The translations under genes and the position numbers were made by a program. Below the pieces are notes generated by a model. It saw only the letters and a list, made by a program, of their open reading frames with translations, made no database searches and had not been told where the DNA came from. DNA of 64,000 nucleotides from Margaritispora aquatica (Eukaryota > Ascomycota > Leotiomycetes > Helotiales > Discinellaceae), in NCBI GenBank assembly GCA_007644065.1, contig VJWN01000003.1, forward strand, positions 434,001 through 498,000, written 5' to 3'. Shown here in pieces: positions 24,853 to 37,356 of the stretch. Within the stretch, counting starts at the first letter, position 1, and each line of letters starts with the position of its first letter.

Positions 24853-25902
24853 TCAGGTCGAAGTAATCGTTTCCCGTTGCTGACCAGAGGTTTCTGTAAC
24901 GTCTTTCAAGGTTGGTAAGTGATTGGCTTCGCGAGCCGCAATTTTGTCCTCCGCATCCTCCACAGGATTTTCCAATTGGCCTCCTCTCTTTAGAATGCCT
25001 TCCCATAGCCTTTCCAATTCTATATCCGCCCTCTTTTCCTCAGTAAGCATCTGCACCACTATCCGTACACCATCGACTCTTCGTCCAAATCCAATGAAAT
25101 CCTTTCGCTGTGGTGCCTCAACAGCTGACGGATCTGCCTCTACAACACCCAAGTCAACGCAGACCCAGCCTGTCCTGACTCCATCATCGCCATCCTCATC
25201 AGCAGCACTGCCCAAAAGCTTCGCCCTCTTAGCCTTCCGCTTCAGCTTGAGCTTCAACTCATTCCTGCCCAAGAGACCATCTGCATCTGGCCTAAGTTTG
25301 TATGTACTCCTCAACCATCGACACAATCTGTCCGCAGACACGTGAAGATGTCTCTCACTGCGCGCTGTCCCAATGATCATCAAGAGATTTGCCCCTAACG
25401 CTGGTGGTGGATCAAGTTTTCGTAAATCCAAGAGTTTCAAATCGTCCATGCCTAGATCTATCGAAATTTGCGACAGAAGAGGCTCCAAGATTGGCGGAGG
25501 GGTCACTGGCAGCTCTGGTATTTTCTGACGCTCTGATAATGGTTGGGTATCCCTCTTGGGCGAGTCGACTTGAAGATACCAAGGTATCGAAGATACCTCG
25601 CCTCCTGCCTCCTTTGGCTCATATTCCAGGTCCAATTCCTCCTCCAGCAACGCGTCTAACTCCTCGTCTTCTGTCCTAACTTCTTCGCTATTCTCTTGGA
25701 CTTCCTTCACCTCTCCATTGCCGCGTGAGAACTCCGAGTATTGGAATCGACTTGGTGTTCGCAGGATGGGCTTGGATTGTCGAGCTGTTGCATGAGGTAT
25801 GCGGACGCCAGATCGTGACAACGAGACAAAGTTACGCACTACAGACAAGCGGCAGCTTGCGCATCCGCTCGCTCGTAAAGCTTTCCCTAGAGGTACCTGC
25901 AT
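24853..25902 (-). CDS. ATP25: ATP25-like mitochondrial protein, N-terminal (RsfS-like) domain only
   Basis: Single exon from ATG, 349 aa. The N-terminus is rich in Arg, Ser and Ala without acidic residues ([20 protein letters not shown]), as in a mitochondrial presequence. An acidic linker (about residues 75-105) follows, then the signature [20 protein letters not shown] and [14 protein letters not shown] of the ATP25 N-terminal domain, which is related to bacterial ribosome-silencing factor RsfS. In yeast, Atp25 (about 612 aa) is needed for mitochondrial ATP synthase subunit 9 (OLI1/ATP9) expression and ring assembly, and its C-terminal half stabilises the mRNA. That half is absent here: the frame ends in TGA with no obvious further exon. 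Confidence 0.85.
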   Translation of the reverse strand: MQVPLGKALRASGCASCRLSVVRNFVSLSRSGVRIPHATARQSKPILRTPSRFQYSEFSRGNGEVKEVQENSEEVRTEDEELDALLEEELDLEYEPKEAGGEVSSIPWYLQVDSPKRDTQPLSERQKIPELPVTPPPILEPLLSQISIDLGMDDLKLLDLRKLDPPPALGANLLMIIGTARSERHLHVSADRLCRWLRSTYKLRPDADGLLGRNELKLKLKRKAKRAKLLGSAADEDGDDGVRTGWVCVDLGVVEADPSAVEAPQRKDFIGFGRRVDGVRIVVQMLTEEKRADIELERLWEGILKRGGQLENPVEDAEDKIAAREANHLPTLKDVTETSGQQRETITST

Positions 25903-26701
25903 ATTCTGTTGACGAAATGGTATGGGTGTATAGGTGAGTGAGTTTGCAAGGCTGAGCTAATGAAGATGGAGATTTTATAAGGGTGGCGACTAAGACCAAA
26001 GGTGACACGGGCAATACCCAGTCTCGCCAGCCTTGATTTGTGCAATGTGGTGTGGAAGCTATGTCCATTGAGCCAGAGCGACAAATCAATTTTGAGATCT
26101 GTCGATATGAGCTGGCTCTTAAAGAAACCATCATATAACTTATTCACATGCATTCCTAACGTGCCATTAGGCGGGGATATTTGGAGAAGACTCGTTGCGC
26201 GTTGATTATCATGCTATTTTCCTCCCCTTTTAAGGACGAGTTAATTGCCTTTGATTTGATGTTAAGTGGATATCAATGTCCTGCGATGACATGCTCCGTA
26301 GTTTCTTTTAAACTCTCATTATTTCTATTTACATTCCTTGGTTTATTGACATAGATGAGTTTATCTAGCAAAGTTTCCTCGAAGATTGCCCAGCCATTCA
26401 TGTTTTGCTCAGTTTAGTGAATCTAGAGCAGATCATCTTCTCCTCCTATCTAGATTTTGGATCTGCGCTTGAGTTGGGTCGTTCCTAGACGCTACTACTG
26501 GTACATTCAAATGCTCTACAATTGACCGTGGCGTTGACGGAGCTCCGAAGATATCAAGGATGGGATGGTGAATATAAGTGTACAAGGTCATTTCTGTTGT
26601 ATTGCTTGTAGGAAATATCTCCAACAACACAGTGTCTTATTCTGACTTCGAACTCAAAACTATATCTAGCATTGCCACTCTTTATTGTTGACCTTCTCAG
26701 C
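25903..26701. other. divergent intergenic region
   Basis: Shared upstream region of ATP25 (-) and the amidase (+). Short open frames only; no repeat or RNA gene seen. Confidence 0.45.
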
Positions 26702-28497
26702 ATGTCTCTCCTTTCCGTGACCCCAGCCGAGTGAGTGATACCAACTCTGCCTAATAACTAGATTCAAAAATTCTAATAAGGAACACAGAGGCGTCACCGT
26801 CAGCGAAGATGAGCTCTCTGCAGTTGCTGCAAAATATGGCTACGAACTGAAAGACAATGAAAGAGCTGAGTTTACAACATTGCTAGCTGCAACCTCAAAT
26901 GCTTTACAATTTGTATCTGAGATGGAGGGTCCGTACTTTTGCTTTGGTTCTTCCCTAGCAGCTCCTAATAACATCTTCAGATTACCAACCTGAGCCAAAC
27001 TTGGAGTTGACTCCGAGAGAGAATATGTAAATGTTTCACCGTGCCCATCAAACTACTGGCTTACAGGATTCAGATACTTCCCAGAGAAATCAGACAATCT
27101 AGACAATGCATGGGCGTGGCGTTTTAATTTAGCTCATAAGTCACCAGCATCTGAGTTACTCAAGAATAAGACTCTCTGCATCAAAGACAATATCTGCGTA
27201 GCAGGTGTGCCTTGTCTGATTGGAACCGAGACTTTCACGGACTGGACTCCTAAAATGGACGCAACTATCATTACGCGAATTCTTGATGCTGGCGGAATCA
27301 TCAAAGGAAAAGCTGTTTGTGAGAATCTGAGCACGAGCGCAGCGTCTTACACAGCAGCAACAGGTCCAGTGAATAATCCATATGCAAAGGGCTACAGCGC
27401 TGGTGGAAGTAGTTCTGGTACTGCAAACCTCGTTGCGAAAGGTGAGGTTGATCTTGGTATTGGAGCCGACCAGGGAGGCTCGATTCGCATTCCAGCTAGT
27501 CTTTGCGGACTTGTAGGGTTCAAAGCTACAAGTGGATTGGTACCATACACTGGCTGTGTCAGTAACGAAGCAGTCATTGACTTTGTCGGCCCAATCACTA
27601 GAACTGTTATGGACAATGCGTTACTTCTTGAAGTCATTGCAGGAGTAGATGGACTTGATGATAGGCAAGTAGCGGGGACGCCTTTCTTAGATCAAGTACC
27701 CAAGTATTCTCAGATCCTACTCGAGAAGAGTGGTAGTAGTATCAAAGGCTTGCGAATAGGTATTCTCAAGGAGGGTGTCAGCTCAAACATCATGGACAAA
27801 GGTGTTGAAGCAAAATTCAGATCTGCTGCCTCTGTTTTTGAGGAGTTAGGAGCAAGTGTCGAAGAGGTCGGTGTACCGATGCATCTTCTGGCTCCTGCGA
27901 TATTTGGTGCTGCAAGTAGACAAGGTGGTGCTCTTGGAAGAGCCGGAAAGGCCTCTGGGAGGAGGCAGGTGATGCTTACGGACCTGTATGAGAAGATGCT
28001 TCCATGCACAGGGGCCACAATGGACAAGGTAAGTTGCGTAACAAAAAAACTCAGAAGCTTGCTAAGCATTTTAGATGAGCGTTGTAAGCAAAAACTCAGT
28101 ATTTGGAGGAGACTACGGATGGGAGAAGTACCCTCACGTGTATGCCAAGGCGATCAACCTCTGCCGGAAGCTCACTGAAGCGTATAATGAAGCACTCAAG
28201 ACTTACGATGTCCTGATCATGCCGACAACCATAACACAAGCAGACCCTCTACCGTTAGAGACTGATTCGGCTATCAAGAAGATGAGTAGCACTATTGGAA
28301 AGTTAGACAATACTTGTCCATTCAATTCTACTGGTCATCCAGCCCTCGCCTTTCCCATCGGGTTCGTTCCAGCGAAGGCTGATCCAAGCGTGAAAGTGCC
28401 CGCAAGCATGCAAATTGTTGGAAAGCACTTCGACGAAGTTACTTGTCTCAGGGTTGCTTATGCTTGGGAGACTGCGAGGAATTGGAAAGACTTCTGA
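26702..28497 (+). CDS. amidase (amidase-signature family)
   Basis: Five exons: 26702..26730, 26789..26928, 26981..27026, 27074..28028 and 28075..28497, giving 530 aa, all in phase. The Ser-cisSer-Lys triad can be placed: K109 in CIKDNIC, S184 in SAGGSSSGT and S208 in DQGGSIRIP. The 75- and 24-residue spacings are those of the family (as in FAAH). The C-terminal part has VLIMPTT and GHPALAFPIGF. The enzyme hydrolyses a carboxamide to acid plus ammonia; the exact substrate (small aliphatic or aryl amide) cannot be read. No signal peptide, so probably cytosolic. The small first exon and the acceptor at 27073 (rather than the CAG at 27066) are needed to reach YFPEKSDN in frame. Confidence 0.85.
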
Positions 28498-28986
28498 TTG
28501 AAATGGCGAGGTGTCTGTTGTGTTGACTGTAATTCTAAGATCTGTCCACTGTTTCAGGGGTAATTATAAAATATAAAGAAACCTTTCGTGCCCCACATTC
28601 TCTGTCTGCACGAACTCGAAGAATTGCCTTCCAGTTTTTTACATTGAAAGAGCAGTCAGTACATGCAGTACCTACCTTAGGCACTTAGAGAAATCCCGAA
28701 ATAATGGTCGCGAGGTGAAGAATTGTGGGGCAGTGCTACGAGTAAAATGTTATGCAACACCAGATTAGGCTTAGTAAATAATCTGTGCATGGAACTAAAA
28801 TTTTGAAGCAGTCGCCTCCTAAGTGTACATTTCTTGCGATTAACACGACATTCAGCATCTCTGTTCAATGGCCTTGTGTGTCAGTCCTCTCCTTCAAAAG
28901 CTTTGTAGAATATTTTACTCTAGTCAATTTTCTTCTCTCTTTTTTGATTAGCAGGCGCATCTTTTTCTTGTACGATCTGTTTGAAA
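28498..28986. other. short intergenic spacer
   Basis: About 490 bp between the amidase and the RNA polymerase gene, both on the plus strand. It holds the polymerase promoter and 5' UTR by position. No motif recognised. Confidence 0.45.
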
Positions 28987-31900
28987 ATGCTCGTCCGAGC
29001 TGCGCGACGAAAAGTTCACCATGACGCCCTCCGAAATAGATTCTCCAACGAACATTCACATCTGCCATGGAGTCGGCCAAGTCATCCTGTGGTCTCCGGG
29101 GCTCAGAGATGGAACTCGATCGATAGCGGACCTACTGGTGCTGGATTGAGACAAAGGAGAAATTCACGAGATTCCTCGAGTCAACAGCCACGGCGTAATC
29201 TGGCTACAGTAGTTGGATACCGTGATGAAATACCATTCGAAGGTGGAATGGGCACTATGTTGCCTCCTTACGGCTCGCAAAGCTTGTCAAGCTTGAGAAG
29301 CCGTGAGACCACTACTCCTCTATTTCTGGGTGGCTCGTTGGCGACAGCTCCAGTGCGGTATAAGGCCTCCCCAGCAATCGGATCATCAGGTACCCTGGAT
29401 GACCTCAAGTCCGTCTTCGAAGCATGTCTGCAGGTTGGGAGGATTGAAAGAGCAGAAGTGGTGTTTCGAAGGATTCTCGAGATTCAAGTGCTGACAATTG
29501 AGGAGGCTTTGGAGATGCATAATCGCTACTTGCGGTCTTCTGTGGAGGAATTACTAGCTCGACCTAGTGAAGCGGCTAATCAACGACTACACGCTTGGTT
29601 TGAGATGGAAATGCGCAGCAAGGGGGTTCACTACGATTTCGAAACGTTGGCATACATGGTTAAGGCATCTCTTCAGTCACCCTTGGTACAACGGAAACGA
29701 CTTGTTAGGAGGTACTTGGATATGCTGGATGAGCAATCGGTTTTACAGCTCTTGGTAGCAGAGATTCTGACAGCACAAGAGATTAATGAGATTGCCCATA
29801 TCTACCCCAAATATAAGTGGGCTGCTCAACAAACTGTCGAAAATCCAGAAGCTAGAGACGAAGCAGTTGAAATCGAGGCGACTGCAGACCTCGAACCCCC
29901 AGTTCCTCTTGTTCGACCCACCGATCAAAAAGGATTTGGACTCAAAACCCTAAAAAAGTCTCTTTCGTTATTTACGAGACTATCAGATGACAAGTTTGAC
30001 CTGTCCACAGCAACACCAGAGGAACGGAGGGACATCCAGGCAAGGCTCGAACAAGACGCAGTTGATTCAGCGGTGGATCGCTGGAAGGAAGAGAGCGAGC
30101 ACCTTAGCAAGATGGGTGTTGATTCCCAATTACAAACCAAATCTTTGGGTGCTCGCATGTGGAAGTGGCAAGTTGAGCTTGAGCGATACTTAAAGGAAGA
30201 GATTGCCCGAGTTGACAAGTCAGAAGCTGCGAAAGTCAAGACCCTGAAGGATAGAGACCGTTGCGAGATAGGCCCATTCCTTCGAGTATTGTCCACAGAT
30301 AAACTGGCGGCAACAGTTATCTTGTCGTTGATGAAAGTGATGGGATCCGTTGGTGTAGATAAGGGAGTTTCTCTGGCTAGTGCCATAACAACTATCGCGG
30401 GAACAGTGGAGGACGAGTCTATTTTCCAACTATTGCAGAAAAATATCAGAAAAGGGATCTGGCCAACCAAAGGATCGCCCGGAGAGTTCGTTATGACACC
30501 GGAATTACTCCTGAAAGCAACCAAGAGTCGCGGTCCTGGCTCAGCATCCAATCTCATGCACCTGTACGCATCACAACGGAACCGAAGATATGACACGCAA
30601 ACACCTTGGAGCATAACAACAAAAGCGAAACTTGGAGCATTTCTGATGACTGCAATCATGGAGGTTGCCAAAGTTCCTGTGACTTTGACCCACAGAGTAT
30701 CAAAAGAGTTCGTGACGCAAATGCAACCTGCATTTTCGCATTCCCACCAGTACAAAATGGGAAAACGACTTGGTATAATACTTGCAAACAAGGTTTTAGT
30801 GCAGCAACTGAAGACAGACCCGGTCCATAGTGCGCTAGCGAAGCACTTGCCAATGCTGGTAAACCCAGAACCTTGGACTCGATTCGATAAGGGCGGTTTT
30901 ATTTCTTATCCTGGACGAGTGTTGCGTGTGAAGCATGGCGATCAAGATCAAAGATTTTATGCCGAGGCTGCTGTTGGTCAAGGTGATATGCAGCAAACTT
31001 TCAAAGGCTTGGACATTCTTGGAAAAACCGCGTGGAAAATCAACCAAGGAGTGTTCGATGTCATGCTGGAGGCGTGGAACACAGGCGAAGCGATTGCGAA
31101 TATGCCTCCAAGCGACCCAAATTTGGAGATCCCCACAGAGCCTAGCTCTACACAGGACCCATTGGAGCGTCGCAAATGGATTAGGGCCGTGAAGGGTATT
31201 GAGAACGCCAAAGCTGGAATGCACTCTCAGCGATGCTTCCAGAATTTTCAACTTGAAATCGCTAGAGCATTGCGAAACGAGACGTTCTATTTCCCTCACA
31301 ACGTTGATTTTCGTGGACGTGCATACCCTATACCTCCTTATCTCAATCACATGGGAGCAGACCACTGCAGAGGTCTTCTTCAATTCGGAGAAGGCAAAGA
31401 GCTGGGTTCAGCAGGGTTGAGGTGGCTTAAGATCCATGTTGCTAATGTCTTCGGTTATGACAAAGCAAGTCTTTCTGAACGGGAGCAGTTTACTATGGAC
31501 AATTTAAAGAACATCACTGATTCGGCATCAAATCCACTCAGCGGTGCCCGGTGGTGGCTCACTGCAGAAGACCCATGGCAATGCCTTGCTGCTTGCCTCG
31601 AGCTTCACTCTGCTTTGAAGACCGGAAATCCTGAGAAATTCATCTCGCATTTACCAGTCCACCAGGACGGTACTTGCAACGGCCTTCAACACTATGCTGC
31701 TCTAGGTGGAGATTCATGGGGTGCAAAACAAGTTAATCTCGAACCTGGAGACCGCCCTGCTGATGTGTACTCTGCCGTTGCAAATCTCGTCATTGAAAGT
31801 ATCAACAAGGATAGAAAACTCGGCGATGCTCGTGCTATAATGTTGGAGGGCAAGGTTTCACGAAAGACTGTGAAGCAAACAGTCATGACAAATGTTTATG

Positions 31901-33271
31901 GTGTGACATTTACTGGGGCGAAAGCTCAAGTCCGGAAGCAGCTAGCAGCGCATGCTGATTTGCAGAGAGACGACGAGATGAATTCCTCAAACCTTGCTTC
32001 TTATGTCGTAACGAAAATATTCACAGCTCTCTCGACTATGTTCAGTGGCGCTCACGATATTCAACACTGGCTTGGAGAATGTTCTCAGCGCATCTCGACA
32101 TGCCTCTCGACTGAGCAGCTGGCCATATTGGAGGCACGATGGTCATCGCTCTCGACTAACAAGACGGCAGCAAAGAAGACGCAGAGCCACAATACCGTGG
32201 ACATCGATGAGATTCTTCAGTATAAATCGAGTGTCATTTGGACCAATCCCCTGCACATGCCTATTGTCCAACCATACAGGAAGTCAAATGTGAAGAAAAT
32301 CAAAACAAACATCCAAACCATCACTTTGATGGATCCTCACCGTTCAGACCCTGTTGATAAAAGGAAGCAACTACAAGGGTTTCCTCCAAACTTCATTCAT
32401 TCATTGGATGCAACTCACATGCTGCTCTCTGCATTGAAATGCGATGAGTTGGGCTTGTCCTTTGCTGCTGTTCACGACTCGTTCTGGACTCACGCCTCAG
32501 ATATTGAAACAATGAATGGTGTCCTACGTGATGCTTTCATCCAAATACACAGCGAGGATGTAATTGGCCGTCTGCGCAGCGAATTTGAAGCTAGATACAG
32601 AGATTCGATGTATTGCGCAAAACTAGTTGAGGGATCTTTGTTGGCCAAAAAAATCAAAGCTTGGCGAAGCGTGCACGGCAAGAAGCTTGCGCATGGCCCA
32701 AAATCGAAAACGGTTCCTAGAATTGATGAGCTGTTGCTGGAGCGCCAAAGAATGCGCCTTCTCAATTCTTCTATTCCTGAAGAAGTTGAGCAGGGCAGGA
32801 AGATGGTCACTCCAGGAAGTATTTTCGCGGAATCCGCTGCTGATAGTGATCTTGCCATGGAAGATGATCTTTTAAATATTGGCCTGGGTGCTATTTCCAA
32901 GAGAACAAAGAAGATTGCAGCCAGCGAAGAGCTTGAGGTCGGCGATGAAGCTAATATTGAGGAGATTCATGATCCACTACCAGGTGGTGAACAACTCGAC
33001 CCACTTCTTGGCAGGATTGATAGTGCGCTCGAATCCGCTGAGTCAGGGGAGGCTGAAGATGTAGAGGAAGGTAGCTTCTTTGAGAGGAAACTAGGTGGAA
33101 CAAAGAGAAATTCCAGGTATAATCGAGACAACATAATCTGGCTTCCCTTGACCTTTCCGCCAGTTCCCAAAAAGGTACACCCTCTCACCCCTCAACTTGA
33201 GCAATGGCTAACCAGTTTAGGGTGATTTTGATGTGTCGCGACTCAAAGATAGCCAATATTTCTTTTCTTGA
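28987..33271 (+). CDS. RPO41: mitochondrial DNA-directed RNA polymerase
   Basis: Exons are 28987..33174 and 33221..33271, giving 1412 aa. The N-terminus (MLVRAARRKVHHDALR) is basic and presequence-like. The N-terminal 750 residues carry the PPR-like and RPOL_N regions. The T7-type polymerase core follows: DFRGRAYPIPPYLNHMG, HQDGTCNGLQHYAALGGD (catalytic Asp), SRKTVKQTVMTNVYGVTF (the Lys and Tyr of the O-helix region), FIHSLDATHM and AAVHDSFWTH (second catalytic Asp). A fungal C-terminal insertion rich in acidic residues (about 1240-1380) precedes the tail. A 46-bp intron (gtacac...tttag) joins VPKK to GDFDVSRLKDSQYFFS, the conserved foot next to the active site. Ignoring the intron gives a wrong tail. 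The enzyme transcribes the mitochondrial genome and primes its replication. Confidence 0.95.
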
Positions 33272-34149
33272 ACATTGCCATGAATAAAGCATAGGTGACG
33301 ACCTGCTAAAACGTAAATCGAGGAGTAAAGGAAATAGACGCTGGAGTCGGCGTTTAAAGATGGAATTAGCATTTGTAGGCATAGCGGCTGGAATGACATT
33401 CGTCGGGGCGTTTTGGTTTCTTGTACAGGCGGAGGATAACTGATCAAAAGATCAAGTGTAAGAACAGGCTCTAGCGTCACTTGACGCAAGCCATTCATTG
33501 TGCATCTGTACTTCTTACAGACGACACATTGCCATATAGAAATGCTCTACGAAGCGATGTATAATATACTTCTCCCAAGAACCTCTGTAATCTAGAGAGT
33601 CTTTGAGTTGTTGTCCTTCTTTGCTCAAACTTGCCACTACAGTTTCAATATGATCGTGGCTGTTGAATTCACTGGTCAAAGCAATTGCCTGAACTGGATT
33701 TCCCCGTGGCAGCTTCCCTACATGTTCATCGACATTCGACATCAAGGCAGTTACTACCAACAGATGGCTTGTAAAACCATGATAAGAACCTCTACAAAAA
33801 AGTCATGCCGTAGTTTGTAGTCAACAACGGCTCATTCACACAAAGCCCAACAAGCCAACATCAAACACAAATTGCGTCCTGTTAACGTCATGCTGTTTTT
33901 AACAGCCCTGCTGGTCTTGTTAGGGTATGCAGACATCCTCCCTCAGATATAGCCATCAGATCTGACTTTCACTGGTAGGCACGCTCTCTCTAATAGGGCA
34001 GAGTTCGATCGCACGGTCGTCGATTCGGATGATGCGCATCCTCATTGTCGAGTAAATGGTCGATGCTCTCCTAAAAGCGTTATGGTTGGGTCCAATGGTT
34101 CTGGTGTGTATTGATGTATCACATAGGAGTCTAGAAGCTGATTGTGAGG
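33272..34149. other. intergenic; one weak minus-strand ORF
   Basis: No firm gene. On the minus strand 33742..33515 is a 75-codon frame from ATG with hydrophilic, protein-like composition (LSKEGQQLKDSLDYRG), but no domain or splice partners. It could be a relic or chance. Confidence 0.4.
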
Positions 34150-34725
34150 ATGGAAGAGCATGAATCTCTCTCAATATGTGCACCGGTTTCTCTCTTCAGT
34201 TTTGGCTCAGCAAATGCCATCGAGCGCTCTACAAGCTCTGAACCCACCGTTCCTACGCCTCCGCACATCGCCAGTATCAATTCATTGCCTCCCACCCAAG
34301 CAAAACGCACAAACAACCCAGCCTTACTCCCATTCCCACCAATCTCACCCACTCTAACTACTTCCTCCCATTCTGGCATTTCTACGACTCTGCCTCCATT
34401 CCCCATAACAACAGCAACGGAGTGTCCGGCTACGGTCTGGGTTCGCACCTCTAGCTATGGCAAGACAAGCACCTCGTATATTCGTAGCATCACAAGCACG
34501 ACTACAGCTGATTGTGGTGGGTGCGAGGAGTTGATTATGAGGCACTGGATTGGAGTTGGGCCGTTGCTGGAGTGGGAGGCAACGTTTACTGAGAGTTGGG
34601 AGTTGAGGACTGAGACTGTGTGGGTATGTGGTGAGAGTACCAGAATGGTGGTGACGGGGGCTAGTGGTGAGGCCACGATGATAAGTCACAATACTAATGT
34701 TGGTAGCGAGACAACGACTATATAA
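34150..34725 (+). CDS. small Ser/Thr/Pro-rich protein with CGGC motif
   Basis: Open frame of 191 aa from ATG 34150. The first half is Ser/Thr/Pro-rich. The second half has a Cys in TTECPATVWV, then ITSTTTADCGGCEELIM, GVGPLLEWEATFTESW and TETVWVC. From memory, this order (Thr-rich run, DCGGC, short hydrophobic piece with GVGP, alternating Thr strand, final Cys) recurs in small secreted fungal proteins of unknown function. A clean signal peptide is not visible in this frame, so an upstream exon may be missing. The plus-1 frame starting at 34160 does begin MNLSQYVHRFLSSVLAQQ, which looks signal-like but leads away from the CGGC frame. Confidence 0.5.
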   Translation: MEEHESLSICAPVSLFSFGSANAIERSTSSEPTVPTPPHIASINSLPPTQAKRTNNPALLPFPPISPTLTTSSHSGISTTLPPFPITTATECPATVWVRTSSYGKTSTSYIRSITSTTTADCGGCEELIMRHWIGVGPLLEWEATFTESWELRTETVWVCGESTRMVVTGASGEATMISHNTNVGSETTTI

Positions 34726-35820
34726 GTATTGAGAAGAAAGAGCTGAAGAGAGATGGTGTGGAAGTCGATTTGTGACCGAGGGCTAGTGAGCTGGTGGGTA
34801 TGTTGGCAGTTAGCGAAAATGGTGGATAATTACATACTGTATACACGAAGAGGAAAGCCTGGACTGTACATTAAATCAAATAGCAAGTGTTGTTAAAGGT
34901 GCAAAGAAACAGATTAGAAAACACCAATATATCCGTAAGGGATCGATCAAGCATCTTGACTCGAGCGGTTGCTGAGCACAATAAATTCAATATAGAACTT
35001 GAAATCGATTCTGTGCACCTCTTTTAGAACTATAAGAGGATAGTAGACTCATAAAGTTTGGAGTATGAGCTACACTTCGTTGGGTGTGTTTTACAGTCAC
35101 ATAGTATATAAAATTTTCCACCACTTGAAATTAGACTTGAGTTTAGATCCGAAATTGAAATTTGAAAAATGACTTTATCAACACAACATACAGAGCATTG
35201 ATAGCAACTGTCAGAGGGTTTGTGTGGAAATTTATACATATAGTCAAACTCGTAATCTTACTAGGTGCCATATGGGTAGCGAAAATCAGCGACTCGGGAG
35301 TAGGTCGTAATATAAAGGGAAAGCCTATAAGTAACAAAAGAGTCGGAGCGAATACAATGTACACAGTACATTCAGTGACTGATCAATCCGAGAGAGTCTG
35401 ACAGGCATACCACAGTAACAGGATAGCTATATCAATAAATAAGGATGGATGCCTCTAGATCTTTAAGATCATAGATCATAAAAGAAAGTTAACTGCCTGT
35501 GGTTCTTTCATAAGAAAATGTCACATCCCGATATTGGAATCTCCTACCTTGCTTTAGATTGGCGATGCAGAAGTCAGGAACAGGGAAAGATCGTGGGGAA
35601 AGACGGGGCCCGAACAGTGTGGCTTCAGTGAGACTAGCGGCTCCCGAGCACCCGTTTGTGGGGAAGCTGCCACCTAGAAACCAGTACAGCTACCAACAGC
35701 TTCAAGCTTGTTGACGTTCCTACTCCATTCTCAACATAACAACCAACAACAAAGAGCTTCACAATACCGTTAATTCTGCGCTGAGACTGGTCTCGCCTCC
35801 AGTAACTCAACACCATCGTC
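34726..35820. other. intergenic, AT-rich, no gene seen
   Basis: About 1.1 kb. Open frames of 70-80 codons on both strands near 35.1-35.4 kb lack good starts and are taken as chance. Confidence 0.45.
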
Positions 35821-36966
35821 ATGGACTTTTTCTACAGCTTGGATATAGCAAACCGCTGCGAGGCGCTTCAGCAAGTCAGCTACCTAAATCTGAGTATTTC
35901 ACTGTATGCATCCTCAAGCTTTTCATTCAATACAGCTGCTAATATGAAGCCAGTCTTATTCTTGTCGGTATCCTCTTCTCCTATCTTCCTCAGCACCATA
36001 GAATCATATCTCGCGGAACGCCGGAAGGAATATCAGCAGGCTTTATTCTACTCGGAGCGACATCAAGCACATGCGCCTTGGGCAATATCCTACTTCTACC
36101 TGGCTCGAGGGCAGATGTACAATGCTGCAAGACGGTCAGCACGTTTGAGTGTGCAGCTGGGCTGTTAGGCATCGGTCAGATCGCAACTCAGTGGTCTTGC
36201 TTTGCATTCATGTAAGCTCCCTTGCTACACTAGGGACAGAGGCCGCAGATTGCTGATGCGTGGGCAATGGCAGCTTCTTTCTTTTCCTCATCTTCACTCC
36301 TCGAGGACCGACTCTGCCGAATCAGAATACCGAAGACAAAGCACCATGGTATACATTGAAAGGTATCGAGGCACGACTCGAAACCCCAGCACAGAAAGCG
36401 ACGGCTGTGGCGTCCATAGTTCTCCTTCACGCCGTGACAGTGGTTATTGTGTCTGCGGTGTTATACTTCGCTCACCCTCAGCATTTGGGCAAATGGTCGA
36501 ACATCCTCGGTATATCTTCTGCCTGCCTGGCTATTGTGCAATACATCCCACAGATACTGGAGACCTACAAGCGGGGCCATGTAGGAAGCTTCAGCATACC
36601 CATGATGCTGATTCAAACACCTGGAAGCTTTGTGTGGGCAGCTAGTCTGGCAGCGAGATTCGGGGTCGATGGATGGAGCTCGTGGGGAGTGCTGTTTGTT
36701 ACAGGCTGCTTGCAGGGAACGCTATTGGCGATGTGCATCACGTTTGAGGTGCGCGATCGACAGCAGAAGCAAGCTGCGAAGTCGGGGACTGTGAGCATCT
36801 CCAAATCAAAGTGTTGAGCTATACTAATTGATCGCAGATTACTGGTCATAGTGCAAGGTGCGTTGTGGGATATCTTGATGGGCAAACTAGTGCAGAGACG
36901 GATGATGAGGGCGGGGCTGTGGTCGAGAATGAGCCTAGTGAACGGTCGCCTTTACTTAAAAAATGA
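35821..36966 (+). CDS. PQ-loop repeat membrane protein
   Basis: Four exons: 35821..35903, 35954..36211, 36274..36790 and 36838..36966, giving 328 aa. The reconstructed protein has two PQ-loop motifs: SYLPQHHRIISRGTPEGIS (residues about 38-56) and VQYIPQILETYKRGHVGSFS in the second half. About seven membrane helices are seen, including VLLHAVTVVIVSAVLYFAH. After exon 3 a 47-bp intron with TACTAAT branch point leads to an acidic tail ending ERSPLLKK, a possible dileucine sorting signal. Without splicing, the frame would stop at 36817 and lose this tail. PQ-loop proteins include cystinosin and Ypq cationic amino-acid exporters of the vacuole. Substrate here is unknown. Confidence 0.85.
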
Positions 36967-37356
36967 TAACAAACTCAAGGACTGCGACATCAGATACTAT
37001 TCTGCGGGGCAAGATACCATACTTATAGAGGGCAAACGAACCCTACTTTCCAGAACACCTTTGTAATTCGATAGGGTAGTGCATCATAGGATGCAGTATA
37101 GATCAATGGAATCAATTGATATTATACTGCTACAGCAACTACTATGTGCGACTTTGAAAGATGAAGCAAATACTGTCTGTCTGTCTGTCTTTAACTAAAA
37201 TCTTACAACACTGTTTGAGCCAAATGAATACATGAAGGAACAAGTGTTCAAATCAACCCTTAAAATGAAGGGAGAGGCTCAGCAATGCCCACAACTAATG
37301 CTAAACATCTGAGAAGAACCGTGTTATAGTTGTGGTCAGACGGTCGTTGCGTAGAG
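36967..37356. other. convergent 3' spacer with CTGT repeat
   Basis: Spacer between the PQ-loop gene and the mucin-like gene. A tetranucleotide run (CTGT, about 4.5 copies) lies at 37173-37190. Confidence 0.5.
37173..37190. repeat. CTGT microsatellite, about 4.5 copies
   Basis: Simple tandem repeat in the 3' spacer between two convergent genes. Confidence 0.75.

Noticed and set aside
29925..31383. Long minus-strand frames of 288 and 182 codons inside the RNA polymerase gene
   Set aside because: Antisense shadows of a strongly conserved coding exon; composition is unlike a protein.
35143..35401. Overlapping 73-79 codon frames on both strands
   Set aside because: No proper start codons and AT-rich composition; no family recognised.
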